Below, piece after piece: positions 48,279 through 58,356 of a stretch of 64,000 bases of DNA. Origin of the DNA: Paenarthrobacter nitroguajacolicus JCM 14115. Lineage in GTDB: Bacteria > Actinomycetota > Actinomycetes > Actinomycetales > Micrococcaceae. Position numbers and translations under genes: made by a program. The DNA lies in contig BBFS01000011.1 in assembly GCA_001313365.1 (NCBI GenBank), positions 7,700 through 71,699 of the forward strand, given 5' to 3'. Every line of letters begins with the position of its first letter. Within the stretch, counting starts at the first letter, position 1. The notes under the pieces are model-generated. The model saw nothing but the letters and a program-made list of their open reading frames with translations. It had not been told where the DNA came from and did not search any database.

Positions 48279-49293
48279 TTACACCACCGGAGAGTTCATC
48301 AGTGCGACCGTGATGAGCAGGGCAATCCCGAACATCGGCAGGCAAAGAATGATGTTGGTTAGGCGGTTGTCCCTCATCACGGCCACGAACTCCCGGAGGA
48401 AGGCACTGGGCACGAAGTATCTGGCCGTGGGAGCGCCCACAACCTCGGCGTTGATCCTCTGGCGCCGGGACAGGAGCGCCGCACGGAGTACGTGGTAGTT
48501 GTTGGTGCACACAAGCAAGCCCATGAATGCCCCTATCTGCCAACAGGCAACCGAGTACGCAAGGTTCTCGCGGGTGGTGGTGGCCTGGTTCTCCTCCAAC
48601 ACGTCCGTGGCAGCCGCGCCTTTGGCCACCAGGTACTCCTTCATCGCTGTGGACTCCGGCCGGGGTTCATCCGGGCCTTGGCCCCCGGAAGGTACCAGGA
48701 CAGGCTTGGCCGGGGGGGTGTCGCCGTCGTAAATTTCCAAGGCCTTGTTCAAGCGGGCGGCGAGCAACGGCGGGACCTTGCCGTTGATCAGGCCGGAGCC
48801 GAGGACGATGACGGCCGCCGGGTTCGGGCTGAAACGCATCCGCGAATACACCACCGCGTATCCCAGGAACACCACGAATGCGCAGCCGAGGTACGAGCAG
48901 AGGAAGAAGGCCAAAGCAGCAATTCCGGCCAACACCGGCTGCCCGCTCAGCACAAAAAGGAAGGCGACTACCGGGGGCGAGGAACACTGCGAGTCCCACC
49001 ACGATCGGCAGGAAGCTGGTGATGCCGGGACCTTCCCTGCGGACCATCGTGATGCCGTTGGCTATCAGGAAACCGGCGAACACGAAAATGCTCACTACCG
49101 GGACTACCAAGACCACCAGGTTCAACCATTCGAACCACGGGTTCAGGTCTACGAGGAACTCCAGAAGGGCCTGCAGGAGGAACCATGCCGCCACCAGCAG
49201 GAACACACCGTTTCGGAGCCGACGCCGGTCGGACTGGAACGAGGCCAGGAAGAGCCCCCCCGCAAAGAGAAGTCCAAGGACCAGGTTCAGCAT
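48279..49293 (-). CDS. DUF218/YdcF-like membrane protein
   Basis: About 337 residues. Five N-terminal helices (MLNLVLGLLFAGGLFLASF, LLVAAWFLLQALLEFLV, LVVLVVPVVSIFVFAGFLI and two more) precede the DUF218 domain: AAVIVLGSGLINGKVPPLLAARLNKALE, LVPSGGQGPDEPRPESTAMKEYL, VLEENQATTTRENL and CTNNYHVLRAALLSRR. One helix follows. YdcF-type proteins are linked to envelope carbohydrate or vancomycin-sensitivity functions without a defined reaction. A single frame break lies at the G run 48973-48977. It is convergent with nagZ. Confidence 0.82.
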
Positions 49294-49338
49294 GATCCAA
49301 GCCTATGCGCTGGGACTGGTGCCCTCGCGCTGCGCCGG

Positions 49339-50360
49339 TCAGGCCGATTCGCGGATGACCAACTCGGTGGGGATGGTGACGGCCGCCGGGCGCTTGCCGC
49401 TGATGACGTCCAAAAGCAGGCGTACCATCTCCTCGCTAATTCGATCGAACGGCTGCCGGACCGTGGTGAGCGGCGGCGTCGCCTCCTGGGAGACCTTGAT
49501 GTCGTCGAAGCCGACGACGGCGACGTCACCTGGCGTTGTCAGGCCTGCCTCCCGCAACACGTCCATGGCACCGAGCGCCATGAGGTCGTTCGCGGCGAAA
49601 ACGGCGTCGATGTTCCTGCTTCGGTTGAGGAGTTCGCGCATTGCTTTGGCCCCGCTGTCGCGGCTGTAATCGCCGTGGGCAATGAGTTCCTCATCGATGT
49701 CCGCGCCTGATCGTCCCGGTACGCTTCGAGTCGGCGCGTACCGCCCGAGGTGTCCGCAGGGCCGGCGATGTGGCAATCCGCTGCCGTCCGCCGTCGCGCA
49801 TGTACCGCAAAACGTCACGCGCGCCCTCGTAATCGTCGGCCGCAACGTAGCCCATCTTCTTTTCGAAGCCCAAGGGGGACACCACACGCAATGGCAGGGA
49901 CGCCCGCAGCAATGATGTCCGCGATGATGCCCTTCCGACTCCCATGGGAGGAGATAAGAAGGACACCGTCAACATGGCCCGCAGTGAGGAAGTCCGTGGC
50001 ACGCCGTTGTTCATCATCGGTCCCGGCCATGATCAAGACCAATGGGATGTCGTGCACGGCCAGGGCATCCGCTGCCCCCCCGCGCATGAGGACAGCAAAG
50101 TTGGGGTCCTCGAACAACCTTTCCTGTGTCTCCGTGAGCAGGAACGCCACAGAGTTGGCCCGGTTGGTGGCCAGGTTCCTTGCGTGCGGGTTGACGCGAT
50201 AGCCGGTCTTCTTGATGGCCGCGTTAACAGCGGCCAGCGCGGACGGGCTAACCCAGTGGCCCCCCCATTGAGAACCCGCGAGACCGTACCTCGCGATACG
50301 CCGGCTTCCGCGGCAACATCGTCGATTTTGGGCCTTGGCCGGGGGGGTGGGTTGAGTCAT
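49339..50360 (-). CDS. LacI family repressor of the galactoside locus
   Basis: About 340 residues. ATG 50358-50360 opens MTQPTPPAKAPKIDDVAAEAGVSRGTVSRVLNGGHWVSPSALAAVNAAIKKTGYRVNPHARNLA, a LacI helix-turn-helix. The periplasmic-binding-like domain shows VAFLLTETQERLFEDPNF, DGVLLISSHG, RDVLRYMRDGG, IDAVFAANDLMALGAMDVLREAG and VAVVGFDDIKVS. Breaks near 49702, 49752, 49872 and 50263 to 50340. It lies downstream of the transport genes on the same strand and should bind the sites between the binding protein and GH42 genes. Confidence 0.87.
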
Positions 50361-50378
50361 GACCAAAGCCTACCTAGA

Positions 50379-51306
50379 CTATGCCTTCACGGCGCCGGCA
50401 GCCAGATCGACCCGCCAATAGCGCTGCAGCAGGAGGAACATGATGACCAACGGAATGATGGAGAGCAGCGCGCCCGCGAGGACCAATGTGTAGAGGGCCG
50501 GCGCTGAGGCACCCTGGTTGAGCAGACCGTTGAGGCCCACGGTAATGGGGGGGAACAGCTGGTCGTCGCCGAGCATGATGTACGGGAGCATGAAGTTATT
50601 CCAGATGGCCACGAACTGGAAGAGGAAGATGGTCACCAGGCCCGGCAGCATCATGGGAGCGGCGATGCGGTTGAAGATGTACATCTCCTTGGCGCCCTCG
50701 GTGCGGGCAGCTCAATAACGTCACCCGGAACGGACGCAGCAGCGTAAATGCGGGCCAGGTAAATGCCATAGGGCTGATGATCTGGGGGGGCAACAGGACT
50801 GACCAGTAGGTGTTGGTGAGACCAGCCTGGGCGAGCATCAAGTACTGCGGGATGGCGAGAATAACGCCGGGAACCAGGACGCCCATCAGCAGGACCTTGA
50901 AGACACCGGACTTGCCCGGAAAATCAAACTTCGCCAGAACATAGCCGGAGAGGGCGGATACCCAGGTGGACACAATGGCTCCGACCCCCCCGCGTACAGG
51001 GCAGTGTTAAGCATCCAACGCCAGAACAGGCCATCGCGATATTCCGTGAGCTCCACGATGTTGTCCCAGAGATGCGTGCTGGGAGCCAAGGTAAAGGTGG
51101 AAAACAGCTCAGTGCCGTCCTTGCTCGCGGCAGCCACAACCCAGATCACTGGGAAGAGGCAATAGAGCGCACCGAGGATCAGGATTCCGGTGGAGAGGTA
51201 GCTGGGCTTCTCCTTGACGTACTCGGCTTTGCTTGCCCGGCCGGTCCTGGTCGCCTTGGGGGGGTTTTCACGGCGGTTTTTCGGGGGGCGTGGCGAGGGC
51301 AGTCAC
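50379..51306 (-). CDS. ABC sugar transporter permease (MalG type)
   Basis: About 305 residues, six helices. GTG 51304-51306 with GGAGAA upstream. Landmarks: ALYCLFPVIWVVAAASKDG, LNTALYAG, STWVSALSGYVLAKFDFPG, VLLMGVLVPGVILAIPQYLML, then the EAA loop EAARTEGAKEMYIFNRIAAPMMLPGL that contacts the ATPase, and FQFVAIWNNFMLPYIML. Breaks at 50710, 50782 and 50986. It overlaps nothing but starts 3 bases beyond the partner permease stop. No ATPase gene is in the locus, so a shared MsiK-type ATPase is likely. Confidence 0.9.
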
Positions 51307-51308
51307 GG

Positions 51309-52289
51309 TCAGTTCTCCTGTCCGAAGGCCCGCTTCTGCACGATGCGCAGGAACAGGAACGAAATGATGAAGGTTGCCAGGGCAATCACGATGCTTGTGG
51401 CGGCCGCAGAGTAGACGTCGTTGCGTGTGAAAGCGTCGCGATACACCAGCATGAGCGGGGGACCAGCTGGTGGAAAGGCTGTTGGCCAAGGGGCGCAGGG
51501 TGGTGGGTTCGGCGAAGACCTGCAGCGTGGCGATCATGGAGAAGAGGGCGGTCATCACCAGCGACGGGGGCGATGATGGGGGGGATCTTGATCCTGATGG
51601 CCGTTTGGATCTCGGAGCAGCCATCCAGCTTGGCGGCCTCGTAGATTTCACTGGGAACGGCTTTCAGCGAGGTGTACATGACGATCATGTTGAAGCCCAC
51701 CCCCCCACCCCCCCACAGCGCGATGTTGCAGATGGCGAACGTCACCAGGTTGGGATCCAGGAGCGAGGGCAGTTCCATGCCGAACTGCCGGGCCAGGAAG
51801 TGGAACGGGCTAACGCCGGGCAGGTACAGGAAACCCCCCCACAGGAGCGAGCTGATCACTGCCGGCACCGCGTACGGCAGGAAGATGGCAGTGCGGGAGA
51901 AAGCACCGGCCGGGTACGCCGGGAATCCAGCAGGAGTGCAAACAACAGGGCGAAGCCGAGCATCAGCGGGATGAGAATGAGTCCGTAGGTCAGGACACGC
52001 AGGACGCTACCCAGGAATTCCGGGTCCGTCAGCGCGCTGACGTAGTTATCCAAACCGGCGAACGCAGTGCTCTGTGAGCCTTTGCCGAGGCCCAGTCCGC
52101 TGACCTTCTTCTTCTGGAAGCTGAGCACCAACGTGTAGATGATGGCGCTGCCATGAAGACGAGGAAAAGGATGATGCCGGGCGCAAGCATCACATAGGGA
52201 ATGAGCACCCGGGATTTGAAGTTCTTGGCCCGCCTCGGGGGGGCATCGGCTGTTCTTCCGGCCGCCGGACCGGGCCTGGTTACGGTCAT
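51309..52289 (-). CDS. ABC sugar transporter permease (MalF type)
   Basis: About 320 residues from ATG 52287-52289. Landmarks: RVLIPYVMLAPGIILFLVFMAAP, FAGLDNYVSALTDPEFLGSVLRVLTYGLILIPLMLGFALLFALLLD, AVPAVISSLLWGFLYLPGVSPFHF, FNMIVMYTSLKAVPSEIYEAAKLDGCSEIQTAIRIKIPII (EAA loop) and MTALFSMIATLQVFAEPT. Breaks at 51460, 51565, 51702, 51912 and 52152. It pairs with the MalG-type permease. Confidence 0.9.
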
Positions 52290-52402
52290 TGCCACGGGGG
52301 GGTGCACTTCCTTGTGGTGGGTCGAAGGTAAGACTCTGGGTGGGAAACGCTGCGGGAAGATGGCGTACCAGCTCCCGCAGCTGAAGCACTTAGTTGGATC
52401 GG

Positions 52403-53731
52403 CTACTTGACCGTGAAACCGGTCTTCTTCAGGTCATCTACGGTGACCTGCTGCATGTTGCTGACTGCGTCCAGGAAGGCACTCTTCTGCTTGGACTGCG
52501 CGGCCTTCGCGAACTGATCGTTGTAGCGTTGTAAGCCACGTTGACGTTGGGGGGGCCGTAGGTGAAGGAGCCCACGTTCTGCGCAGCCTCACCAACAACC
52601 TTGTAGAAATCGGGCTGGTTTGAGAAGAAGGCAGGAGCCTCAGTCAGGGACGATTCCGCACCTGCGGTGTCTGCGGGGTAGATGCCTGCTTCCTTGACCA
52701 GGGCCTTGACTGCTTCAGGGTCGGTGTTCAGCATGTGGCGAACTTGGCTGCGGCGTCGAGGTTCTTGGACTGAGACGTCACAGCAGTGGAAGATCCGCCC
52801 CCAGTTGCCGGTGGAGGGCTTGGAAGCATCCCACTGCGGCATGGGTGCCACTTTCCACATGCCGGCTGTGGCTCCGGCGTTACCCTCGAGAACGCCCGGG
52901 CCCCAAGCTGCGCTGAGCCAGCCAACCTGCTTACCGGTGTTCAGTGCAGTGTTCCACTCCGGGGTGTACATGGGCTTGTTGTCGATGACGCCCTCTTCTA
53001 CGAGGCCGCCCCAGAATCCAGCCACCTTGTCCGTTGGCTCTTCTGCGATCTTCACATTCCAGGCGTCGCCATCAACGCCCCACCAGGAAGCTCCGGCCTG
53101 CTGGGCCATGCCTGTAAACCATCCGGCATCGTTGGAGGAGAACGTTCCGAGGTAGGCCTCGGGGGTCAGCTGCGTGAACAGTCTTTGCTGCGGCCGCATA
53201 CTCTTCCCAGGTTTTCGGAACAGCGATGCCCAGTTTCTCGAAGATGTCGGCACGGTAGTAGAAGACCATGGGGCCGGTGTCCTGGGGAACGGAGTACAGT
53301 GCGTCGCCGCCCAGCGTCACATCGTTCCAGACGCCATCGGGAAAGTGGCTCTTGGTTTCGTTGGCCACGGTGCCGGAGAGGTCGGCGAGCGCATCGGCTG
53401 CAACGAGTGTTGGGATCTTCTGGTACTCGGCTTGGATCAGGTCCGGGGCGCCGCTGCCGGCTTTGACTGCGGTGAGCAGCTTTGTCACGGCCGGGTCTCC
53501 ACCGTCCTGCTTGTTGACGGTGACGTGGATGGTGGGATTTTTCTCGTTCCAGAGTTCCACCACCTTCTCCAGGTTGGGGGCCCAAGCCCAGTAGGTCAGT
53601 TCCACTTTTTGGTTGGGATCACTGGTGGCCGCGCTTTGGCTGCCTGCCGTGGATCCTCCTGAACAACCTGCGGCGAGCATTGTGGCCGCGGCGAGCATGA
53701 CTACGGCGCCTGCACGAAATGACTTTCGCAT
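52403..53731 (-). CDS. ABC sugar-binding lipoprotein
   Basis: About 440 residues. MRKSFRAGAVVMLAAATMLAAGCSGG has a lipobox (LAAGC), so it is a membrane-anchored binding protein. The family 1 solute-binding core includes VELTYWAWAPNLEKVVELWNEKNPTIHVTVNK, APDLIQAEYQKIPTLVAADALADLS, ALYSVPQDTGPMVFYYRADIFEKLGI and NTDPEAVKALVKEAGIYPADT. The C-terminus ends TGFTVK. Breaks near 53180, 52797, 52736, 52549 and 52530. It is the first gene of the leftward transport operon and faces the GH42 gene. Confidence 0.9.
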
Positions 53732-53805
53732 TTCGTCCTCCTTGTCGAAAAGCTGAATGGTGCTGTCTGGGATTCATCGCTCATCCGAGCGGAAGTCGGT
53801 ACGAC

Positions 53806-53906
53806 TGTGAGCGGTTCCAGTTAGTCACAGCCACGTGATCCATGTCAACACTCAATTTGATCTAGGCAGCGTAACTATTGCTGTGATAATACTGGGAGCG
53901 CACACA
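53806..53906. promoter_or_regulatory. Divergent control region with two LacI-like operator candidates
   Basis: The 194-base gap between binding protein and GH42 genes holds TGTGAGCGGTTCCA (53806-53819) and TGGGAGCGCACACA (53893-53906). Both have the central GAGCG and flanking pseudo-symmetry of LacI-family sites. The second follows directly after an extended -10 element TGTGATAAT (53882-53890) pointing toward GH42, so a repressor there would block transcription. Confidence 0.5.
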
Positions 53907-53925
53907 GTTCTAAGGAGATCATTCG

Positions 53926-55985
53926 ATGACAGACGTCCTGCAGGCCCCCGCCACCCAACGCGCACCCGCGCCTTGGGTACAGCGACCGGCCGGCCTTTGC
54001 TATGGCGGGGACTACAACCCCCCCGAGCAATGGCCCCCCCGCGAGGTCTGGGTGGAAGACATCGCGCTGATGAAGGAGGCCGGGATCAACCTGGTCAGCA
54101 TCGGCATCTTCTCCTGGGTGTTGCTCGAACCGCGCGAAGGTGAATACGACTTCGAATGGCTTGATGCCTTGATGGACCTGCTCGCCGATGCCGGCATCAG
54201 TGTGGACCTCGGAACACCTACCGCGGCACCACCTGCCTGGTTCTGGAAGAAGTACCCCCCAAGCGTGTCCCGTGACCCGCGAGGGCGTCACTCTGGGCAA
54301 CGGATCGCGTGGCATGGTCAGCCCCAGCTCGCCGGAATACCGACGGGCCGCCACCAACATCACGGAGCAGCTCGCACGCCGCTACGGCACCCACCCCGCG
54401 CTGGTTCTTTGGCATGTCCACAATGAATACGGCGCTCCGGTCAGTGAGTCCTACGACCGGAATTCCGTGGTGGCGTTCCGCGACTGGCTTCGATCACGCT
54501 ATGGCACCCTGGACGCCTTAACCAGGCCTGGGGGCACCCTCTTCTGGGGCCAGAAGTACGGCGAATGGGACGAGATCGACGCACCCAGGCTTTCGGCCAG
54601 CGTCAGCAACCAAGCCCAGCGGCTCGACTTCCGGCGGTTCACCTCGGACGCCATGCTGCAGTGTTTCATTGCCGAACGCGACGTCATCAAGAAGTACACG
54701 CCCCACCTTCCGGTGACCACTAATTTCATGGCCACAAACTGCCTTTCTGCTGACTACTGGGCATGGGCCAAGGAGGTGGACATCGTGGCCAACGACCACT
54801 ATCTGGTTGCCCAGCGCACCGACAACCACGTTCTGCTCTCCATGGACGCCGACCTCACGCGGTCCTTGGCAGGCAACCGCCCTTGGATGCTGATGGAACA
54901 CTCCACGGGCGCCGTGAACTGGCAGGGCCGGAACATCGCCAAGCGACCCGGCGAGCTGGCCCGCAACAGCCTGTCACACCTGGCACGCGGGGCCGATGCC
55001 ATCATGTTCTTCCAGTTCCGGGCGTCCCGCTACGGCGCGGAAAAGTTTCACTCCGCAATGCTCCCCCCCACGCCGGCACCGGCACGCGCATCTGGCGGGA
55101 GGTCCTGGACTTGGGTGACGACCTCAGGAAGCTCGCCCCGGTGAAGGGCTCAACCGTGCAGTCGCGGGTGGCCATCCTCTGGGATGTGGAGTCGTTCTGG
55201 GCGCAGGATCTGGAATGGCGGCCCAGCAGCGACCTTGACCATCGCGAACGGATCGAGTCCTTCTACTCCGTCCTCTGGAACCACGGCATCAGCGTCGACT
55301 TCGCCCACCCCGAGGCCGACCTCTCCGGGTACGACCTGGTTCTCGCCCCCCCGGCCCTCTATTTGGTGGGCGACAAGGCAGCGGCGAACATCAGCCGCTA
55401 TGTCCACGCCGGCGGGCATCTGATGGTGTCCTATTTCTCCGGCATCGTGGACGTCAACGACACCGTTCCCGCAGGTGCCTCCCCGGGCGGCCTCCGCGAC
55501 GTACTCGGCTTGGAGATCCACGAATTCCTGCCCTTGCGCGAGGACGAGATCATCACACTGGCAACGGCGCCACCGGCACAGTGTGGTCCGAGGAAATCCA
55601 TCCCGTCACTGCCAGCGTGTTGAGCCGCTACACGTCCGGTCCCGCGGCCTCCGGCCCGGCCATCACCCGGAACGAGTTCGGCAACGGCACCGCTTGGTAC
55701 GTTTCCACAAAGCTCGACGGCGGCCACCTCGCCGACGTTGTACTGGACGCAGTGGGGGGGGCTGCAGGAATTGAGCTTGGAGTTCAACCGGTCGCCGGGC
55801 TGGAGGTAGCTTCACGCGGCTCCGACGAAGGCACGTTCACCTTCCTCATCAACCACACGGACGCCGACGCCGAATACCCCCCCGCTACCGGGCTCAACCT
55901 GCTCTCCGGTGAGAAGGTCAGCGGAACCGCGCACGTCCCCGCCGGTACCATCTGCGTCGTCCACACGCCGGCGGACCAGCACTGA
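53926..55985 (+). CDS. Beta-galactosidase, GH42
   Basis: About 680 residues from ATG 53926 behind AAGGAGATC. Landmarks: LCYGGDYNPEQWP, EDIALMKEAGINLVSIGIFSWVLLEP, TPTAAPPAWF, the acid/base Glu in LWHVHNEYGAP, ANDHYLVAQRTDNHVLLSMDADL, the nucleophile Glu in PWMLMEHSTGAVNWQ, and QFRASRYGAEKFHSAMLPHAG. A trimerisation-type domain and a beta domain follow. No signal peptide, so it acts in the cytoplasm on galactosides brought in by the ABC system. Breaks near 54257, 54528, 55064 and 55570; duplicated prolines elsewhere. Confidence 0.92.
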
Positions 55986-56197
55986 CCCACTGAACCAGGC
56001 TGCCGTTGAAACCAGACCGCTGGCCCAGACCGCCGGCCCGGACCGACTACGGTTCGGGCTGGCAACCCACCGCCCCCCTGGCTGAACAGGTCAGCCAACC
56101 ACCCGCGGTCGTGCTGGCACCCGCGGCCACTGCCTGTGCCTTGAAGCGCCCGTGATAGATTCGACAGGCGAAAAAACGCAAACAAAGGTGGTTGACC

Positions 56198-56860
56198 ATG
56201 GGCGACGCGAGGACATCCCGGCCGCGGTATTTCAAGGCTGTTGCTGCATCGCTGTTGCTGGTGACCGTATCCGGCGGACTCTCGGCATGCCGGGAGGAAA
56301 AGAGACCCGCACCTCCTTATCCGGCCGTTGAATGGCAAGGAACTGCGCCGAGCGGGCCCATAGAGGCTGACCCGTGGGTCATGGCGGCCCGCAAATCCCT
56401 CGAGGCGCAGGCTGTGGCACAGAATATTACGGACTTCACCCTGCCCGAACTGGTGGAGACCACTGGCCTGGAAGTCCGCGTCCGCATTTCCAGGCCTCCG
56501 TTGAACGACATCGCACAGAAACGTCGCCCGGACATCCGACCCGGACCTGATCCTTTCCTCCCTATGAAGGTCCAGCCGGGCCCGGTTCCCGGCACCGCCG
56601 AGGTGCACGGTTGCTTGGTGCATTGGGCATCCGAAACTGGTGACGTGCCGGATGAACTGAGTGCCTCCGGCGTGATGTTCCGGATGGAACAACTCCAGGG
56701 AGGGCAACAACGGATCAGCAGCGTCGTTACACTTCCGGATCTGGACTGCAGTGCCGCCGCACCGCCCCTTGCATTGTTCGTGCCTGCTCCCCAGCCGTCG
56801 GATGTCACCGACGCAAAGGACGTTGTCCGGGCAAAGCGAACAGACATCGATCCTGCCTAA
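56198..56860 (+). CDS. Putative lipoprotein of unknown function
   Basis: 220 residues with no frame break from ATG 56198, preceded by AAAGGTGG (an in-frame TTG at 56192 is less likely). The signal peptide YFKAVAASLLLVTVSGGLSAC ends in a lipobox Cys near residue 31. The mature part is proline-rich and includes WVMAARKSLEAQAVAQNITDFTLPELVETTGLEVRVRI. No catalytic motif is recognised. It is convergent with the alpha/beta hydrolase; the stop codons overlap. Confidence 0.72.
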   Translation: MGDARTSRPRYFKAVAASLLLVTVSGGLSACREEKRPAPPYPAVEWQGTAPSGPIEADPWVMAARKSLEAQAVAQNITDFTLPELVETTGLEVRVRISRPPLNDIAQKRRPDIRPGPDPFLPMKVQPGPVPGTAEVHGCLVHWASETGDVPDELSASGVMFRMEQLQGGQQRISSVVTLPDLDCSAAAPPLALFVPAPQPSDVTDAKDVVRAKRTDIDPA

Positions 56861-57525
56861 CCGGTTCCTCGGCGTTCCCTGGCGGTCCGTTCAGCAAAAT
56901 CGGTGAGTACTGCCGCCACAGCGTCCGGATGGCTCAGGGTAACGTAGTGGCCCCCTGGAATCTCGACGGGTTCAATTCCAAGCCGCTGTTGTACCTGTCT
57001 CCTCATGAAGGGCGCTGGGAAGAACTGGTCATCCCGGCACAAAATCGCCAAGGTGGGAACTTCCGGATGACGGCCGGGCCACGGCCCTGACATCCAAGCG
57101 CCTTGCTGGTCCCGTTCCCTCTCGGTGGCTTCGCGAGCCAACTCAGCAGGCACAAGATTGAAGAAAGCGTCATCGGGGGGGATCGTCTCCCGGTCATGCC
57201 CGGTGTTGATCCACCAGTCGCCAAAGGTCTCGCCCGGCATCGGAATCATGGCTGAGAGATACACCAGGCCGTCGGAGTGGAGTTCGTCGCACACCAACGG
57301 TGCCGTGAAGCCACCCAGCGAGTGCCCCACCACGATGGTGCGCTCAGCATCGCCAACTGCTTGCGTCACCGCGTGGGCATAGTCCTCAAGTCCGGCGTCG
57401 TTGTCTTCGATGGGCAGGTCAACTGCCACGACGCCATGGCCGGATGCTTCAAGCAACGGGCTGACCAGATGCCAGTCCCATGCGGTGGAACCACCACCGT
57501 GAATCAGTACGAAAACCGCCATCAT
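56857..57525 (-). CDS. Alpha/beta hydrolase (salicylate esterase/hydroxynitrile lyase-like)
   Basis: Intact 222-residue protein from ATG 57523-57525. FVLIHGGGSTAWDWHLVSPLLEASGHGVVAVDLP starts the fold. The nucleophile Ser is in VVGHSLGGFTAPLV, the acid is likely in ILCRDDQFFP and the His in GGHYVTLSHPD. The short size and VYLSAMIPMPGE segment resemble the small esterase family that includes plant-type methyl esterases and many bacterial EstA-like enzymes. Substrate unknown. Confidence 0.82.
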   Translation of the reverse strand: MMAVFVLIHGGGSTAWDWHLVSPLLEASGHGVVAVDLPIEDNDAGLEDYAHAVTQAVGDAERTIVVGHSLGGFTAPLVCDELHSDGLVYLSAMIPMPGETFGDWWINTGHDRETIPPDDAFFNLVPAELAREATERERDQQGAWMSGPWPGRHPEVPTLAILCRDDQFFPAPFMRRQVQQRLGIEPVEIPGGHYVTLSHPDAVAAVLTDFAERTARERRGTG

Positions 57526-57639
57526 TCCCCCGTTTCAATTCAGGACGTGGGTGCTGTCACCTGTGAATCCGGGTGAGGAACTCATCGTAGCCACAGGCAC
57601 TCGGCTTGGCACGCGCGTGATCCAACCCGAGCGACACCC

Positions 57640-57687
57640 ATACCCCCCCTGGGGGTACTTGACGGGATACCCCCCCATGGGTATACT
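57640..57687 (+). promoter_or_regulatory. Copper-responsive promoter and CsoR operators
   Basis: TTGACG (57659-57664) and TATACT (57682-57687) are exactly 17 bases apart, just upstream of csoR. Two GC-rich palindromes flank and overlap it: TA-C7-T-G5-TA (57641-57657) and ATACCC...GGGTAT (57667-57684), the latter lying between -35 and -10. Such ATACCCC/GGGGTAT sites are the usual CsoR targets. Both contain C runs of 7, so their exact lengths are uncertain. Confidence 0.7.
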
Positions 57688-57695
57688 TTCGACTT

Positions 57696-58065
57696 ATGAG
57701 CACGCCAGACCTGAGCATGAGCCATCCGGACGCACCCATCATCGAGGTGGATCTGGAGCACGCCGCACCCCCCCACGGGTACACCAGCAACAAGGATGCC
57801 TACCTCAAACGCTTGAAACGGATTGAAGGGCAAGTCCGCGGTATCGCGCGGATGGTGGAGGACGACAAATACTGCATCGACATCCTCACCCAGTAGCAGC
57901 TGCCACCAAGGCCCTCCATGCAGTCAGCCTGGGACTCGTAGAGGAGCACATCGGCCACTGCGTCGTGGGTGCCGCCTCCGAGCCCAACCCCCCGAAGCCC
58001 GCGCCGAACAGATCTACGCCAAAGTAAAGGAGGCCACCGATGCCATCGGGCGCCTGCTGCGGTAA
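57696..58065 (+). CDS. csoR: Copper-sensing repressor CsoR
   Basis: About 122 residues from ATG 57696. The four-helix DUF156 core reads [31 protein letters not shown], then [21 protein letters not shown]. Cys in KYCIDIL, His in ALHAVS and Cys in GHCVVG are the three Cu(I) ligands of CsoR. The frame breaks at 57895, where GG appears as G and creates a false stop, and again at 57990. It should repress its own operon with copZ and copA until Cu(I) binds. Confidence 0.9.
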
Positions 58066-58114
58066 TTCCGCCAACAACCACCACACCATTCAACTCATCA
58101 CCAAGGAGAGCGCC

Positions 58115-58348
58115 ATGAGCCAGACCATCCAGACCAACGTCAACGTTTCGGGCATGACCTGCGGCCACTGCGTCTCCAGTGTCAGCGAAGAAATTGAGTC
58201 ACTCAGCGGCGTCGAAAACGTGGCCGTGGACCTCAACCCAGGTGGCCTGTCCACTGTGACCATCACATCAACCAAGGAGCTCTCGCCGTCTGAAATCGGC
58301 GAGGCCGTGGCAGAAGCCGGCTACCTGGTGGTAGCCAACGAAGCTTAG
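58115..58348 (+). CDS. copZ: Copper chaperone CopZ
   Basis: 77-residue HMA domain protein from ATG 58115 with AGGAG upstream: VNVSGMTCGHCVSSVSEEIESLSGVENVAVDLN with the CxxC Cu(I) site, then LSPSEIGEAVAEAGY. Intact. It lies between csoR (50 bases upstream) and copA (8 bases downstream) and would hand Cu(I) to the ATPase. Confidence 0.93.
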   Translation: MSQTIQTNVNVSGMTCGHCVSSVSEEIESLSGVENVAVDLNPGGLSTVTITSTKELSPSEIGEAVAEAGYLVVANEA

Positions 58349-58356
58349 GAGTCCTC

